A stretch of DNA of 64,000 nucleotides from Nonomuraea sp. SYSU D8015 (GCF_008065375.1 NZ_VJYI01000002.1:620001-684000), one strand, 5' to 3'. Shown: positions 1-6,893, counted from the stretch's first letter. Made by a program: numbers and translations. The notes: generated from the letters alone by a model not told the origin.

Positions 1-2
1 AG

Positions 3-323
3 GCGAAGAAGGACAATGAAGCGCTACTAAGCGTTGCACGTGACCTCTTTCCAAAGGACAGCATCGGTAACATATACGACTTCGATTCGTGCGACTCCGC
101 AGAAGGTGGATGGGTAAGTCTTGATGTATTTTCCTCGACACAGAAAGAAGCTCTCGAAGGTTTTTATGCAGCAGGATGGTCTACGGTTCCGCCCGCTGAT
201 CAAGCTTGCCAAGGCTGGGAATGCTTCGCCGGGGCCATGAAATCCATTGATGGACGAGTGATGTATGTCCTCTTGACCCGCCAGGACCAGAGCAAGATCG
301 AAGCCACGCTTGTTTACTGGTGA
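3..323 (+). CDS. 3' end of an unrecognised gene (5' truncated by window edge)
   Basis: An open frame enters from the left edge and ends at TGA 321-323, giving 106 residues. It reads naturally as protein (DLFPKDSIGNIYDFDSCDS and later EALEGFYAAGWSTVPPADQ) and contains two cysteines near its C-terminus (QACQGWECFAG). Its base composition is lower in GC than most of the window, as expected for accessory DNA. I do not recognise a family. It lies left of the first attachment-site copy, so it probably belongs to another inserted segment rather than to the element on its right. Confidence 0.5.
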   Translation, partial: AKKDNEALLSVARDLFPKDSIGNIYDFDSCDSAEGGWVSLDVFSSTQKEALEGFYAAGWSTVPPADQACQGWECFAGAMKSIDGRVMYVLLTRQDQSKIEATLVYW

Positions 324-658
324 GAACTTTCTCTACTGCTTCAAGGGCGCGCTCTCGCGCGCCGGAATGCTGATCACCGCACGTGGCATAGCGCAGCCGC
401 GCCGCACTAAGTCGAGCATCGGAGCGCACGCGCATCGCGCGAAAGACCGAGGCGAGCGCGGGGAACGTCGGCGGTCGGGGCTGCGGTCGCCGGCCCCGCT
501 CTTACGCCTTGAGGGCGACGGCGGGGCCGGCACCGCGCCAGGCCGTACCCGCGCCGAGGTCCGCACGAACCGCGCGCCGTAACGGGACAGGCCGGGCGCC
601 GCACGCCGGGGGCCATCCCGCTCCGGGAGCACCGCCATACCGAATCGTTTCGGAGCCG

Positions 659-779
659 GATCAGATGGGACCCACGAAGATCTCCCAGGGGGACACGGCC
701 ACGCTTCGCGCGGTGAGGCCGTGCGGCCTCACCGATAATCAAGCTTATTGTCCCCCTGGAAGATCTTCCCCATCAGATC
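659..779. repeat. Nested imperfect inverted repeat left of att copy 1
   Basis: The left arm (659-695) and right arm (749-779) pair over about 30 bases with a six-base bulge; the core AAGATCT and CAGGGGGACA blocks match. Inside is a second hairpin (712-733, GGTGAGGCCG with its complement). The stretch 324-940 has no convincing gene, and this structure is the only clear signal in it. It could be a recombination or replication site, or a structured RNA. Confidence 0.55.
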
Positions 780-940
780 CTGCACCACCGCAACGATTCG
801 TCAAAGCGGCACACCCTCCACGGGATCGGCCCTGCGTCTGTAGCCACATCATGTAGCAACAGTCCTGGATCATGGCGTCTCTCCCTGGACTGCTGACCCG
901 TCCGATGGCGACAAATACCGGCTCTGGACTGATCGTCTGC

Positions 941-986
941 CGTTTGCAAGCAGGAAGTCAGGAGTTCGAATCTCCTAGGCTCCACC
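941..986 (+). repeat. attL: att copy 1: 3' half of tRNA-Ala(UGC)
   Basis: This 46-base sequence is repeated exactly at 17872-17917. It reads as anticodon loop TTTGCAA, 3' anticodon stem, variable loop, T arm (AGGAG TTCGAAT CTCCT) and acceptor strand AGGCTCC plus A. The U at acceptor position 70 matches the G3:U70 identity pair of tRNA-Ala. The 5' half is absent, so this is an attachment core and not a working tRNA gene. The integrase gene ends 59 bases to the right, the usual position for attP in pSAM2-like elements. Confidence 0.9.
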
Positions 987-993
987 AGCAAGA

Positions 994-1030
994 ACACACC
1001 CCCGCTTAAGATCGATAAGCGGGGGTGTGT
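994..1030. terminator. Terminator between att copy 1 and int
   Basis: A perfect 15-bp stem (ACACACCCCCGCTTA with its complement) encloses a 7-base loop. It sits just after the stop codon of the integrase gene, which reads leftwards, and can end that transcript. It would also shield the att site from readthrough. Confidence 0.75.
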
Positions 1031-1044
1031 GTCTATCTGAGTGA

Positions 1045-2241
1045 CTACGTATCTTCGGCCGCAGGGAAGATGGTGTCCATCGCTTCGGCACCCTGCAGGA
1101 GCACAGGCCGCAGCTGGAAGCGGTAGACCGTCTCAGTGACCACGGTGGTCGCGTGGCCCACCAGCTGCGAGATGTCCTCGATCGGCACTCCCGAGTCCGA
1201 CAGCAGCGACACGAAGCTGTGCCGAAGCTCCCGCGGCGTCCACTCCGTGCCGGCCAGGCCCGCGCTGTCGGCCACCTTCCGGAAGTCACGCCGCACGTTG
1301 GCCGCACTCAGCGGTGTTCCGTTCTTGGTGCAAAACACCAAGCCAGTGCCGGTCGACGCGTGCTCTGTGCCGACATGCTCCTGCTGCTGGACCTCCATCA
1401 GGAGCCGAAGCGCCTTGACCACTCGCGCGGGCAGCTTGAGCGTGCGCCGGGACTTGACCGTCTTCGTGTCGCCCTTCTTGCGGACCGACCGCCAAACGTG
1501 CACTGCGAACTCGCGGTGATCCCAGCCGATCTCGGTCACGGGAAGCCATGCCTGGCGCTTCTCGTCGAAGGCCACCACGTGCGGCCACGTCAACGCGCGC
1601 ACCTCTTCAGTACGTGCCCCAGTGAGCAGCGACAAGAGGATGTAGGCGCGTATCCGAGCCCCGGCCTGTTCGGCGGCGTTGATCAGCGCTTCGGCTTGAG
1701 CCACCGTGAGCGCACGTGATGGCCGGCCATCACGTCCTTCTGGGACCTCGCAGAGCTCGACCACGTTCCGCTTGACCTTGTCCCGCTTCATGGCGTTCTT
1801 GACCGCACGGTTGAGGATGGAATGGATCAACTTGAGTGAGCGCGTGCCCAGCCCCGCGGCCTTGCTCGCCAGCCACTTGTCGACATCCTCCACCGACAGT
1901 TCCCGCAGCTTGCGAGCTCCGAGATCCGGAGTGATGTGCAGCCGTGCGAACCCTGTGTAGAGCTCGACCGTGTCTTCGTCACGGCTCCCGAGGGCATGTT
2001 CGAGCCAGTACGTCACCGCGTCAGCCACCGTGTAGTCGTGCGGTGCGAGGGCCAGCCCGTCTTCGTAGTCCCTGATGATCTCCTTGAGCTTGTTCTTCGC
2101 CTCGGTCTTGGTCTTGCCGCTGCCGCGCTTGACGATGCGCTTCCCGGCCGGCGTGTAGCCCACCGTCAGCGAGGCGATCCAGCGCTGCCGCTTGTCGTCC
2201 CAGTGCAGGCCGCCGTCGCCTCTGCTGCGCCTCTTAGCCAT
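1045..2241 (-). CDS. int: Tyrosine site-specific recombinase (integrase) of the AICE
   Basis: A 398-residue tyrosine recombinase that should integrate and excise the element at the tRNA-Ala site. The N-terminal arm-binding and SAM-like domain (about residues 1-170) is followed by the catalytic domain. The first arginine lies in LLTGARTEEVRALTW. The second box is TPRELRHSFVSLLSDSG, where R replaces the usual first H, as in many actinobacterial integrases. LVGHATTVVTETVYRF holds the His and the nucleophilic Tyr. It starts in a 1-base overlap (TGATG) with the excisionase, so the two are co-translated, and it ends 59 bases from att copy 1. Nothing in the frame suggests damage. Confidence 0.96.
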   Translation of the reverse strand: MAKRRSRGDGGLHWDDKRQRWIASLTVGYTPAGKRIVKRGSGKTKTEAKNKLKEIIRDYEDGLALAPHDYTVADAVTYWLEHALGSRDEDTVELYTGFARLHITPDLGARKLRELSVEDVDKWLASKAAGLGTRSLKLIHSILNRAVKNAMKRDKVKRNVVELCEVPEGRDGRPSRALTVAQAEALINAAEQAGARIRAYILLSLLTGARTEEVRALTWPHVVAFDEKRQAWLPVTEIGWDHREFAVHVWRSVRKKGDTKTVKSRRTLKLPARVVKALRLLMEVQQQEHVGTEHASTGTGLVFCTKNGTPLSAANVRRDFRKVADSAGLAGTEWTPRELRHSFVSLLSDSGVPIEDISQLVGHATTVVTETVYRFQLRPVLLQGAEAMDTIFPAAEDT

Positions 2242-2441
2242 CAGCGCGCCCCCGCTTCCCGCTCAAGCAGCGCGATGTACTCCTGTATGGCAGTCGAGGG
2301 AACCAGACGGGTCCGTCCTTCCTTCACCGTGCGCAGACGGCCCGAGCGAATGAGCTCATAGACCGCCGAGCGGCTCTGCCCAAGGAGTGCCACGGCATCC
2401 GTAACCCGATAGAGCCGCACCTCCTCAACTGTCTTGGTCAT
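2241..2441 (-). CDS. xis: Excisionase-like helix-turn-helix protein
   Basis: A 66-residue MerR/excisionase-type winged-helix protein. The central part (VTDAVALLGQSRSAVYELI followed by RSGRLRTVKEGRTRLV) is the typical recognition helix plus wing of AICE excisionases. It should bind near the att core and bias the integrase towards excision. The start ATG overlaps the rep stop by four bases and the stop overlaps the int start by one base, so rep, xis and int form one coupled unit, as in pSAM2. Confidence 0.93.
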   Translation of the reverse strand: MTKTVEEVRLYRVTDAVALLGQSRSAVYELIRSGRLRTVKEGRTRLVPSTAIQEYIALLEREAGAR

Positions 2442-3811
2442 GGATACTCCTCCTTAGGCGGGCCGAGCGAGTCGATGAGCAGGGATTCGCCGCGGCTGTA
2501 GCCCTGTCCGGCGAAGCTCCAGTGCGCGAGCACGAGCGTGCTGCCGTCCTCGTATCGATCGACCCCCAGCTGCGCGCGACGATGCTCGGCACGTTCGTCG
2601 CGGATGGCGCCGAGGGTGGTCGAGTAGGCGCGGGATCGGGTGGAGAAGTGGCCACGAAAGCCGAGCATGTGAGCCCACTTGCGCAGCCGTAGCCCGACCA
2701 GCTCCGGGTGCGCCTCCGGGTTGCCCAGCCGCCACGCCGTCCGGATCAGCCGCGCCGCGTGCGCGCTGGCGCCGTGCTCGCGAAGCCGGGACAGATCGTG
2801 GGCGTGGATGCGCCGGTCGAGGGTGCCGGACGTTTCCGCGGCTTTGGTGGCATATTTGGCCACGTACGCGGCCACGGCCTGCTCCGACAGGTGGCCGTCA
2901 AGGTCACCACCCTCGATCGGCTTCACGTCCACCTGGCGGCCCCACACCAACTCTGTGGTGGGCTGGCCAAGGTCGGGAGCGGTCAGCCGGACGGCAGCCG
3001 CGGCCGAGCCGACGGCGTTCTCGATCAGGTCGATCGTGGCCCACGAAGGCGGTTCGATCACGTCGGCCGAATCGTCGGTCCGCCCGTCGAGACGGACAAC
3101 GGCGTGAAAGTGCACGACGCCGCGCGCTTGGTATTCGGCGACCTTGGCGAACGACACCCGCACCGCCCTGTTGAACGCGGCCTGGGTCAAGCCCGCGGCG
3201 GCAGCGAGATGCCGGCGTAGGTAGATGGTGAAGCGGCGCCACAGCTCGCCCGCGTGGGCGTTCCACAGCACGTGCCCGACGTAGTCGTAGGAGTCCGCAT
3301 CGAGCGGTTGGCCCAGGCGTGTGTCGTCAGCCTTGTGCCGCTCGAAACACGCCGGACCGGTCCGCCGAGGGTGGCAGACTCGCCGTACCCCGTCCTTGTC
3401 GGGTCCGCGGTGCACCGGCCCGAACGACGGCGCGGTGAGCGTGAGGAACACCCGCGGGTGGGCGCGCACGGTGGCAGGCACACCCTTCGCGCCGCCGAGC
3501 AGCCCGGCCCTGATCAGGTGGAAGGTGTCACGCCGATACAACTCGGCGCACGACGGACACCGCGAAGCGCGTCGATTGCCGCACCTGATCAGCAGGTGGC
3601 CATGCGGTTCGCTCGCGGTGCTGTAACTCGACAGCACTTGACCGGTCGCAGCGTCCAAGGTCATGGACTCGCCAACGAGTCGCACCGGCTCGATGCAGCC
3701 GCCGAGCCGGTGAACTTGCTCGACCCAACGCGTGAGGTCTTTGCCAGAGCGCCGGGCCAGGTCGCGCATGACCGGCCCGACGCAATCGGCGAGCAGTGTA
3801 GGGGTACTCAC
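2438..3811 (-). CDS. repSA: RepSA-like rolling-circle replication initiator
   Basis: A 457-residue initiator for rolling-circle replication of the excised circle. I chose the GTG at 3811 because it overlaps the upstream stop by four bases (GTGA); a longer frame upstream runs through the neighbouring gene. A CxxC pair (RCPSCAELYRRDT) lies near residue 90. HUH motif II is GVVHFHAVVRLDG and the catalytic tyrosine motif is AAYVAKYATKAAE. HPRVFLTLTAPSFGPVH corresponds to motif I. All motifs are intact, so the protein is probably active. Its position before xis-int matches pSAM2. Confidence 0.93.
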   Translation of the reverse strand: MSTPTLLADCVGPVMRDLARRSGKDLTRWVEQVHRLGGCIEPVRLVGESMTLDAATGQVLSSYSTASEPHGHLLIRCGNRRASRCPSCAELYRRDTFHLIRAGLLGGAKGVPATVRAHPRVFLTLTAPSFGPVHRGPDKDGVRRVCHPRRTGPACFERHKADDTRLGQPLDADSYDYVGHVLWNAHAGELWRRFTIYLRRHLAAAAGLTQAAFNRAVRVSFAKVAEYQARGVVHFHAVVRLDGRTDDSADVIEPPSWATIDLIENAVGSAAAAVRLTAPDLGQPTTELVWGRQVDVKPIEGGDLDGHLSEQAVAAYVAKYATKAAETSGTLDRRIHAHDLSRLREHGASAHAARLIRTAWRLGNPEAHPELVGLRLRKWAHMLGFRGHFSTRSRAYSTTLGAIRDERAEHRRAQLGVDRYEDGSTLVLAHWSFAGQGYSRGESLLIDSLGPPKEEYP

Positions 3812-3948
3812 TGAGCCGCCACCACGCCCGTGCCGTCGCAGGCGGAACACTTCACGTTCGTGCGCTCGCGTTTGCCCTCGACGAAGCGCCTGACCACGAA
3901 ATAGCCGTTGCCCTTGCACGACCGGCACGCCCGTGGCAGCTTGCTCAT
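3808..3948 (-). CDS. Tiny double CxxCxGxG zinc-hairpin protein (46 aa)
   Basis: This 46-residue protein is little more than two DnaJ-type zinc half-sites, CRSCKGNG and CSACDGTG, separated by a basic stretch (RRFVEGKRERTNVK). In DnaJ such pairs fold as a zinc hairpin that contacts unfolded protein; here the role is unknown. The ATG at 3948 overlaps the upstream stop by four bases, and its own stop overlaps the rep GTG by four bases. It is one of a run of similar genes between rep and the spread gene. Confidence 0.85.
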   Translation of the reverse strand: MSKLPRACRSCKGNGYFVVRRFVEGKRERTNVKCSACDGTGVVAAQ

Positions 3949-4187
3949 TCGGCAACCCTCCTCACTTCGACGACTTGGACACGGACCCGGCAGGCATCGC
4001 ACTGCCGATCAGCTGGCAGACGACGCCCGCAGGCGATCAACCGGCGCTGGCCGTTGGCTTTGACCTCGACCGGCCGCAAACAGGGCCCGCCATCGGCCTG
4101 GTCGACCACGCGGCGTGTCACGCTCCACGGGTTTTCCGTCACACCCACGGCCGAGGTCTCCGTGATCTGGACGCGGTAGCGGCTCAC
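3945..4187 (-). CDS. Small cysteine-rich protein (80 aa)
   Basis: An 80-residue protein with four cysteines spaced as a possible zinc site: one in GGPCLRP, one in LIACGRR, then QCDACR near the C-terminus. The N-terminal half (YRVQITETSAVGVTENPWS) has no cysteines and could be a small beta domain. It overlaps both neighbours by exactly four bases (ATGA), so it is translated as part of the coupled chain. I do not recognise a named family. Confidence 0.75.
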   Translation of the reverse strand: MSRYRVQITETSAVGVTENPWSVTRRVVDQADGGPCLRPVEVKANGQRRLIACGRRLPADRQCDACRVRVQVVEVRRVAE

Positions 4188-4327
4188 TGCTTGGCCTCCG
4201 CCTTGCCCGTGCCATTGCAGCTGCTACAGCGGCGCCAGCCCCGCACACTGCGAGGGTCGAACACCGACGACGGCACCCACCCCGCGCCCCGGCAGCGCGA
4301 GCAGCCGAACACCTTGCCCGTGCTCAT
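4184..4327 (-). CDS. Tiny double CxxCxGxG zinc-hairpin protein (47 aa)
   Basis: Start chosen at 4327, where the ATG overlaps the upstream stop by four bases. The 47-residue product has CSRCRGAG and CSSCNGTG separated by a basic and aromatic linker (VFDPRSVRGWRR). It has the same architecture as the 46-residue protein ending at 3808, but the linker sequences differ, so these look like diverged paralogues rather than recent duplicates. Confidence 0.85.
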   Translation of the reverse strand: MSTGKVFGCSRCRGAGWVPSSVFDPRSVRGWRRCSSCNGTGKAEAKQ

Positions 4328-4437
4328 CGGCCGCACCTCCGGCAGAAGATGGCCGTGGCGTAGTTGACCGTCCGGCAGTTGCGGCACGCCCACGTGTTTG
4401 GCGTGGTCGGCGGCACCTCCGGTACGCGCCCGGTCAT
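4324..4437 (-). CDS. RanBP2-type zinc-finger miniprotein (37 aa)
   Basis: Only 37 residues long. The C-terminal 22 residues fit the RanBP2/NZF zinc-finger pattern W-x-C-x2-C-x3-N-x6-C-x2-C: W and CRNC, then N, then CRRC. RanBP2 fingers bind ubiquitin or single-stranded RNA in eukaryotes and occur in various bacterial proteins. The N-terminus (TGRVPEVPPTTPNT) is a proline-rich tail. Both ends overlap neighbours by four bases. A freestanding finger of this size is unusual. Confidence 0.78.
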   Translation of the reverse strand: MTGRVPEVPPTTPNTWACRNCRTVNYATAIFCRRCGR

Positions 4438-4568
4438 GAGCCAAGCCTTTCGATGTCCCCGACTCTCACCCGGCCCGTGCCGCGACAAGCGGCGCACTGG
4501 CGCACCGTGCTGGGACCGCGACGCCACCCGGTCCCGCTACAGCGTCGACACGGCTGACTGGTCTTCAT
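4434..4568 (-). CDS. Tiny double CxxCxGxG zinc-hairpin protein (44 aa)
   Basis: A 44-residue protein with CRRCSGTG and CAACRGTG and a short basic linker, ending in RVRVGDIERLGS. ATG at 4568 overlaps the upstream stop by four bases, and the stop overlaps the next ATG by four bases. It is a typical member of the run. Confidence 0.85.
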   Translation of the reverse strand: MKTSQPCRRCSGTGWRRGPSTVRQCAACRGTGRVRVGDIERLGS

Positions 4569-4717
4569 AGCCCGGCCACCTCCCCCGGGCGAACCTGGTC
4601 GGCTGTGATGCGGCCGGTGCCCTTGCAGCGCGGGCAGTCCATGACCCCCGCAGAGCCGCGACGCTTGCCGGAGCCGCCGCAGCCGCCGACGCATTTCATG
4701 GTGGGTTCGTGGTGCAT
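4565..4717 (-). CDS. Tiny zinc-hairpin protein (50 aa) heading the 4-base-overlap chain
   Basis: A 50-residue protein with CVGGCGGSG (one extra residue between the cysteines) and CPRCKGTG. The start at 4717 follows a good Shine-Dalgarno (AAAGGAG, seven bases upstream). The genes downstream to rep and xis each start in a four-base overlap with the previous stop, so this is the ribosome entry point of the chain. The stretch 4718-4843 upstream holds no gene. Confidence 0.82.
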   Translation of the reverse strand: MHHEPTMKCVGGCGGSGKRRGSAGVMDCPRCKGTGRITADQVRPGEVAGL

Positions 4718-4843
4718 ACTGAAATCTCCTTTGCTCGATAGCGAGGTGAAGGAAGCGCGGCCTACGGGACGGCGGACGCCGGCCAAGCTGAGCCGTTCCG
4801 TGGGCGCGCACCCAACAGTGCTTCACGCGCTGTCTGTGTATTG

Positions 4844-5008
4844 CTAATGGTGTATTGCGATGTGGATCTCCTCTTCGGAGGAGTTCCGGTACGCCGCGTT
4901 CAAAACGGCGTAGCATCGCGCTTGCTCTTGTTTTGTGCCGGTTCTCATAGCCTGCTCGTATTCGCGCGCAGCGGCCTTGAGTTTCCAGACCTGCGATCCT
5001 CGTGCCAT
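4844..5008 (-). CDS. Small protein without cysteine pairs (54 aa)
   Basis: A 54-residue frame starting at ATG 5008 after AAGGAG (eight bases) and ending at TAG 4844. It begins MARGSQVWKLKAAAREYEQ and looks mostly alpha-helical. It has a single cysteine, so unlike its neighbours it is not a zinc hairpin. The good ribosome-binding site and its place in the operon support it as a gene. No family recognised. Confidence 0.65.
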   Translation of the reverse strand: MARGSQVWKLKAAAREYEQAMRTGTKQEQARCYAVLNAAYRNSSEEEIHIAIHH

Positions 5009-5043
5009 CTTGCGTGCTCCTTGCTCTCGTGACCTTTGCCGGA

Positions 5044-5202
5044 TTACGTGAAGCTGACCCAGAACGAGTAGCGGCAGTTCGGACAGCCGACCTGCAAACC
5101 GCGATCGCCCACCAGCAGCGCATCAAAGCGCGCCAGGCGAGTCTCATACCGGCAGTCAGGGCAGCTCACTCGCTTGTCATTGACGCCAGCCAAGACAGAC
5201 AT
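5044..5202 (-). CDS. Two-CxxC zinc-ribbon miniprotein (52 aa)
   Basis: A 52-residue protein with VSCPDCRYE and GCPNCRYSFW, a classic zinc-ribbon pair about 25 residues apart. The start at 5202 follows the best Shine-Dalgarno in the operon (AAAGGAGGTGA). The glycine-containing DnaJ pattern is absent, so this is a ribbon rather than a CxxCxGxG hairpin. The role is unknown. Confidence 0.75.
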   Translation of the reverse strand: MSVLAGVNDKRVSCPDCRYETRLARFDALLVGDRGLQVGCPNCRYSFWVSFT

Positions 5203-5220
5203 CTGAAAGTCACCTCCTTT

Positions 5221-5325
5221 CTACCGGTCGCATTTCGGGCATGTTCTCGTGCGCACGTACAGGTAGCCTGTGCATATCGAGCAGCGCGGCGCAGACCCGC
5301 ACGGGGAGATTTTCGTTCGCCTCAT
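5221..5325 (-). CDS. Two-CxxC miniprotein (34 aa)
   Basis: A 34-residue frame (ATG 5325) with CSIC and CPKC ten residues apart, ending TCPKCDR. An earlier in-frame start would extend it through the neighbouring gene in a different frame, so the internal ATG 13 bases after that gene's stop is preferred. Its Shine-Dalgarno is weak, so translation may depend on coupling. This is the least certain member of the run. Confidence 0.5.
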   Translation of the reverse strand: MRRTKISPCGSAPRCSICTGYLYVRTRTCPKCDR

Positions 5326-5338
5326 TTCGTCCGCGCTT

Positions 5339-5464
5339 TCAGTCGTGGTTGTCGATACCGGTGCCGTTACAGTCCCGACACGTCCGGCTTTCGGAATCGA
5401 TCCCGCTGCCGTTGCAGGTACAGCATGCATACGAAGACAGCGGGATAAAGCGTCTGTTCCTCAT
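5339..5464 (-). CDS. Tiny double CxxCxGxG zinc-hairpin protein (41 aa)
   Basis: A 41-residue protein with CCTCNGSG and CRDCNGTG separated by a short acidic linker (IDSESRT). Start ATG 5464 follows a purine-rich AAAGGGG stretch; stop TGA 5339. The two half-sites are closer together than in the other members, a minimal version of the fold. Confidence 0.78.
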   Translation of the reverse strand: MRNRRFIPLSSYACCTCNGSGIDSESRTCRDCNGTGIDNHD

Positions 5465-5548
5465 TCGAGGTCCCCTTTCCTTCTCGTTTGTGAGTGGCTT
5501 TCCATGAGCCGTCCTCCACTACTGGTGGACGGCCGGATGCAACGTCAC

Positions 5549-5710
5549 TCACTTGGACTTGAGAAGCCCCCTACCGCCGCATTTCTTACACACGCGTCCT
5601 TCGGACTCATAGCCTTTGCCCATCTTCCAGACCTGATGCTCGCGGCGACCGTCCCCGCCGCATTTGTCACACTGCAACGGCGGCACAAACCGGTTGCTGA
5701 AAAGTCCCAC
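5549..5710 (-). CDS. Tiny double CxxCxGxG zinc-hairpin protein (53 aa, GTG start)
   Basis: A 53-residue protein with CDKCGGDG and CKKCGGRG and an 18-residue linker (REHQVWKMGKGYESEG). The GTG at 5710 is set by a near-perfect AGGAGGTGA seven bases upstream. A second frame on the same strand spans this region but lacks any such signal, so this frame is preferred. Confidence 0.8.
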   Translation of the reverse strand: MGLFSNRFVPPLQCDKCGGDGRREHQVWKMGKGYESEGRVCKKCGGRGLLKSK

Positions 5711-5759
5711 GACACTTCACCTCCTCTCCGCGTTTGCCTTAACGTGCTTCTAATGCCCG

Positions 5760-6092
5760 CTATCGTTCTCCGGTCCCGGCGCATCTGCCGCAGCGTATGG
5801 AAACACCTCCGCTGTGGAATCCGCCCACGCCCTTGCACCACTTGCATTCCTTCTTCTTCGTGTCCGAAGTCTTGCGATGCCGACCTGCCATGTTCGCCTC
5901 CTGTTCGTCGCTGATTGACTGATTTCGACTAGGGAATCTTCCGGTGCCACGGCATGCCCAGCACAACCGAACAAGCTGTACTTTCCACCGGAACAGCCAC
6001 CGCTTTTCCGTCACTGTGCGGCAGACGAGTTTGCGGCCCTCGCATGCCTCGCACACGTCAATCAGCGGCGGTGAAGTCGACCGGTACGCCAT
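5760..6092 (-). CDS. Four-half-site zinc protein (110 aa), possibly two fused or overlapping genes
   Basis: From ATG 6092, which shares a base with the upstream stop (TAATG), one frame runs 110 residues and contains four half-sites: CEACEGRK, CWACRGTG, CKWCKGVG and CGRCAGTG. The first lacks the second glycine. An internal ATG at 5891 follows a strong GGAGGCGAAC signal and would give a normal 43-residue protein (MAGRHRKTSD onwards). So this may be one protein, two nested products, or a fusion through loss of a stop codon. Confidence 0.75.
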   Translation of the reverse strand: MAYRSTSPPLIDVCEACEGRKLVCRTVTEKRWLFRWKVQLVRLCWACRGTGRFPSRNQSISDEQEANMAGRHRKTSDTKKKECKWCKGVGGFHSGGVSIRCGRCAGTGER

Positions 6093-6232
6093 TACAGGGA
6101 GCCGCGACCCTGGCATGTGAAGCACTTGCGGCGAACCTCGATAACGAGCAGCTGACCGTGCTTGAGTGTGGACCTCATTTCGCCGATCTTCCCTACGCCG
6201 CGACAGGTCCGGCATTGCCCGCCTCTTGCCAT
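6092..6232 (-). CDS. Tiny double CxxCxGxG zinc-hairpin protein (46 aa)
   Basis: A 46-residue protein with CRTCRGVG and CFTCQGRG and a long amphipathic linker (MRSTLKHGQLLVIEVRRK). ATG 6232 follows AAAGGATA. The stop TAA shares its last base with the ATG of the next gene. It is the first CxxCxGxG member in transcription order after the membrane protein. Confidence 0.82.
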   Translation of the reverse strand: MARGGQCRTCRGVGKIGEMRSTLKHGQLLVIEVRRKCFTCQGRGSL

Positions 6233-6295
6233 GACGATGTATCCTTTCGTGAACGTGAGCTGCGGAAATCCGCATGTGGTTACCGTGTGTCCTAT

Positions 6296-6460
6296 TCAGC
6301 TCAGGACCGCGCCGAAGAAAACGGCGAGCTGGTTAGCGCCGTTCAGAATCCCGTCGAAGACGCCGTTGACGGCGCCTGCAGCCTGTGCCGGACGGGTGAA
6401 CAGGTAGAAGACGGCGAACGCTATGGCCCCGTAACCGAGCCAGCGACGAAGTCGGAACAT
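6296..6460 (-). CDS. Small membrane protein (54 aa)
   Basis: A 54-residue protein with a basic N-terminus (FRLRRWLGYG) followed by a hydrophobic segment (AIAFAVFYLF) and a second, weaker one near the C-terminus (LAVFFGAVLS). It starts in a TAATG overlap with the gene at 6460-6789. Small membrane proteins of this kind are common in AICE transfer regions, where they may help spread or fix the pore; that role is inferred. Confidence 0.7.
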   Translation of the reverse strand: MFRLRRWLGYGAIAFAVFYLFTRPAQAAGAVNGVFDGILNGANQLAVFFGAVLS

Positions 6461-6789
6461 TAGCGGCCACCTCCCTTGACCGCGCCCTCGTAAGTCATCA
6501 GCGCGTGGTGGTCGTCCATGCGCTGCTCGCTGATCGCCAGAACCTCATACGAGATCGGTCCGAAGTCGCGGACCGTCTTGTAGTGGTCTCCGCCGCTGGC
6601 GGGCGCGCCGATCAGTTCGGCCACCCGGTCCACGACGGTGCGCTTTTCCTCGTCGGTTCCGCCAGGGAAGACGGTGATGCTTTTGCCCGCACTGGGCACC
6701 GGCACCTTCGGGTTGTTGGCGAGGAAGTTCGCCAAGGCGCGCAGGCCCGCGATGAATTCGCAGCGGACTGTTGAATCTGTGGTCATCAT
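6460..6789 (-). CDS. Hypothetical AICE protein (109 aa)
   Basis: A 109-residue soluble protein starting MMTTDSTVRCEFIAGLRAL after AGGAG. It contains ANFLANNPKVPVPSAGKSI and later a DEEKRTVVDRVAELIG stretch. It looks like a small alpha/beta protein with no recognised motif or cysteine pair. Homologues of unknown function are common in actinobacterial elements, by my recollection. It is coupled to the membrane gene downstream by TAATG. Confidence 0.7.
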   Translation of the reverse strand: MMTTDSTVRCEFIAGLRALANFLANNPKVPVPSAGKSITVFPGGTDEEKRTVVDRVAELIGAPASGGDHYKTVRDFGPISYEVLAISEQRMDDHHALMTYEGAVKGGGR

Positions 6790-6893
6790 GGGGATCGTTT
6801 CTCCTTTCGTGTACTTCTCGGGTTGAATCCGATTGACCGGCCTGCGTACCGTGGAGGACGTAGGCCAGCCGACCCATTCACGTCCAAGGGTGT

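Noticed and set aside
509..856. 115-codon plus-strand frame near the left edge
   Set aside because: Arg/Pro/Ala-rich composition, no ribosome-binding site, and it crosses the nested inverted repeat.
773..997. Open frame on the minus strand containing VEPRRFELLTSCLQ
   Set aside because: It is the antisense translation of the tRNA-derived att core. The same peptide appears at the other att copies, a known annotation artefact.
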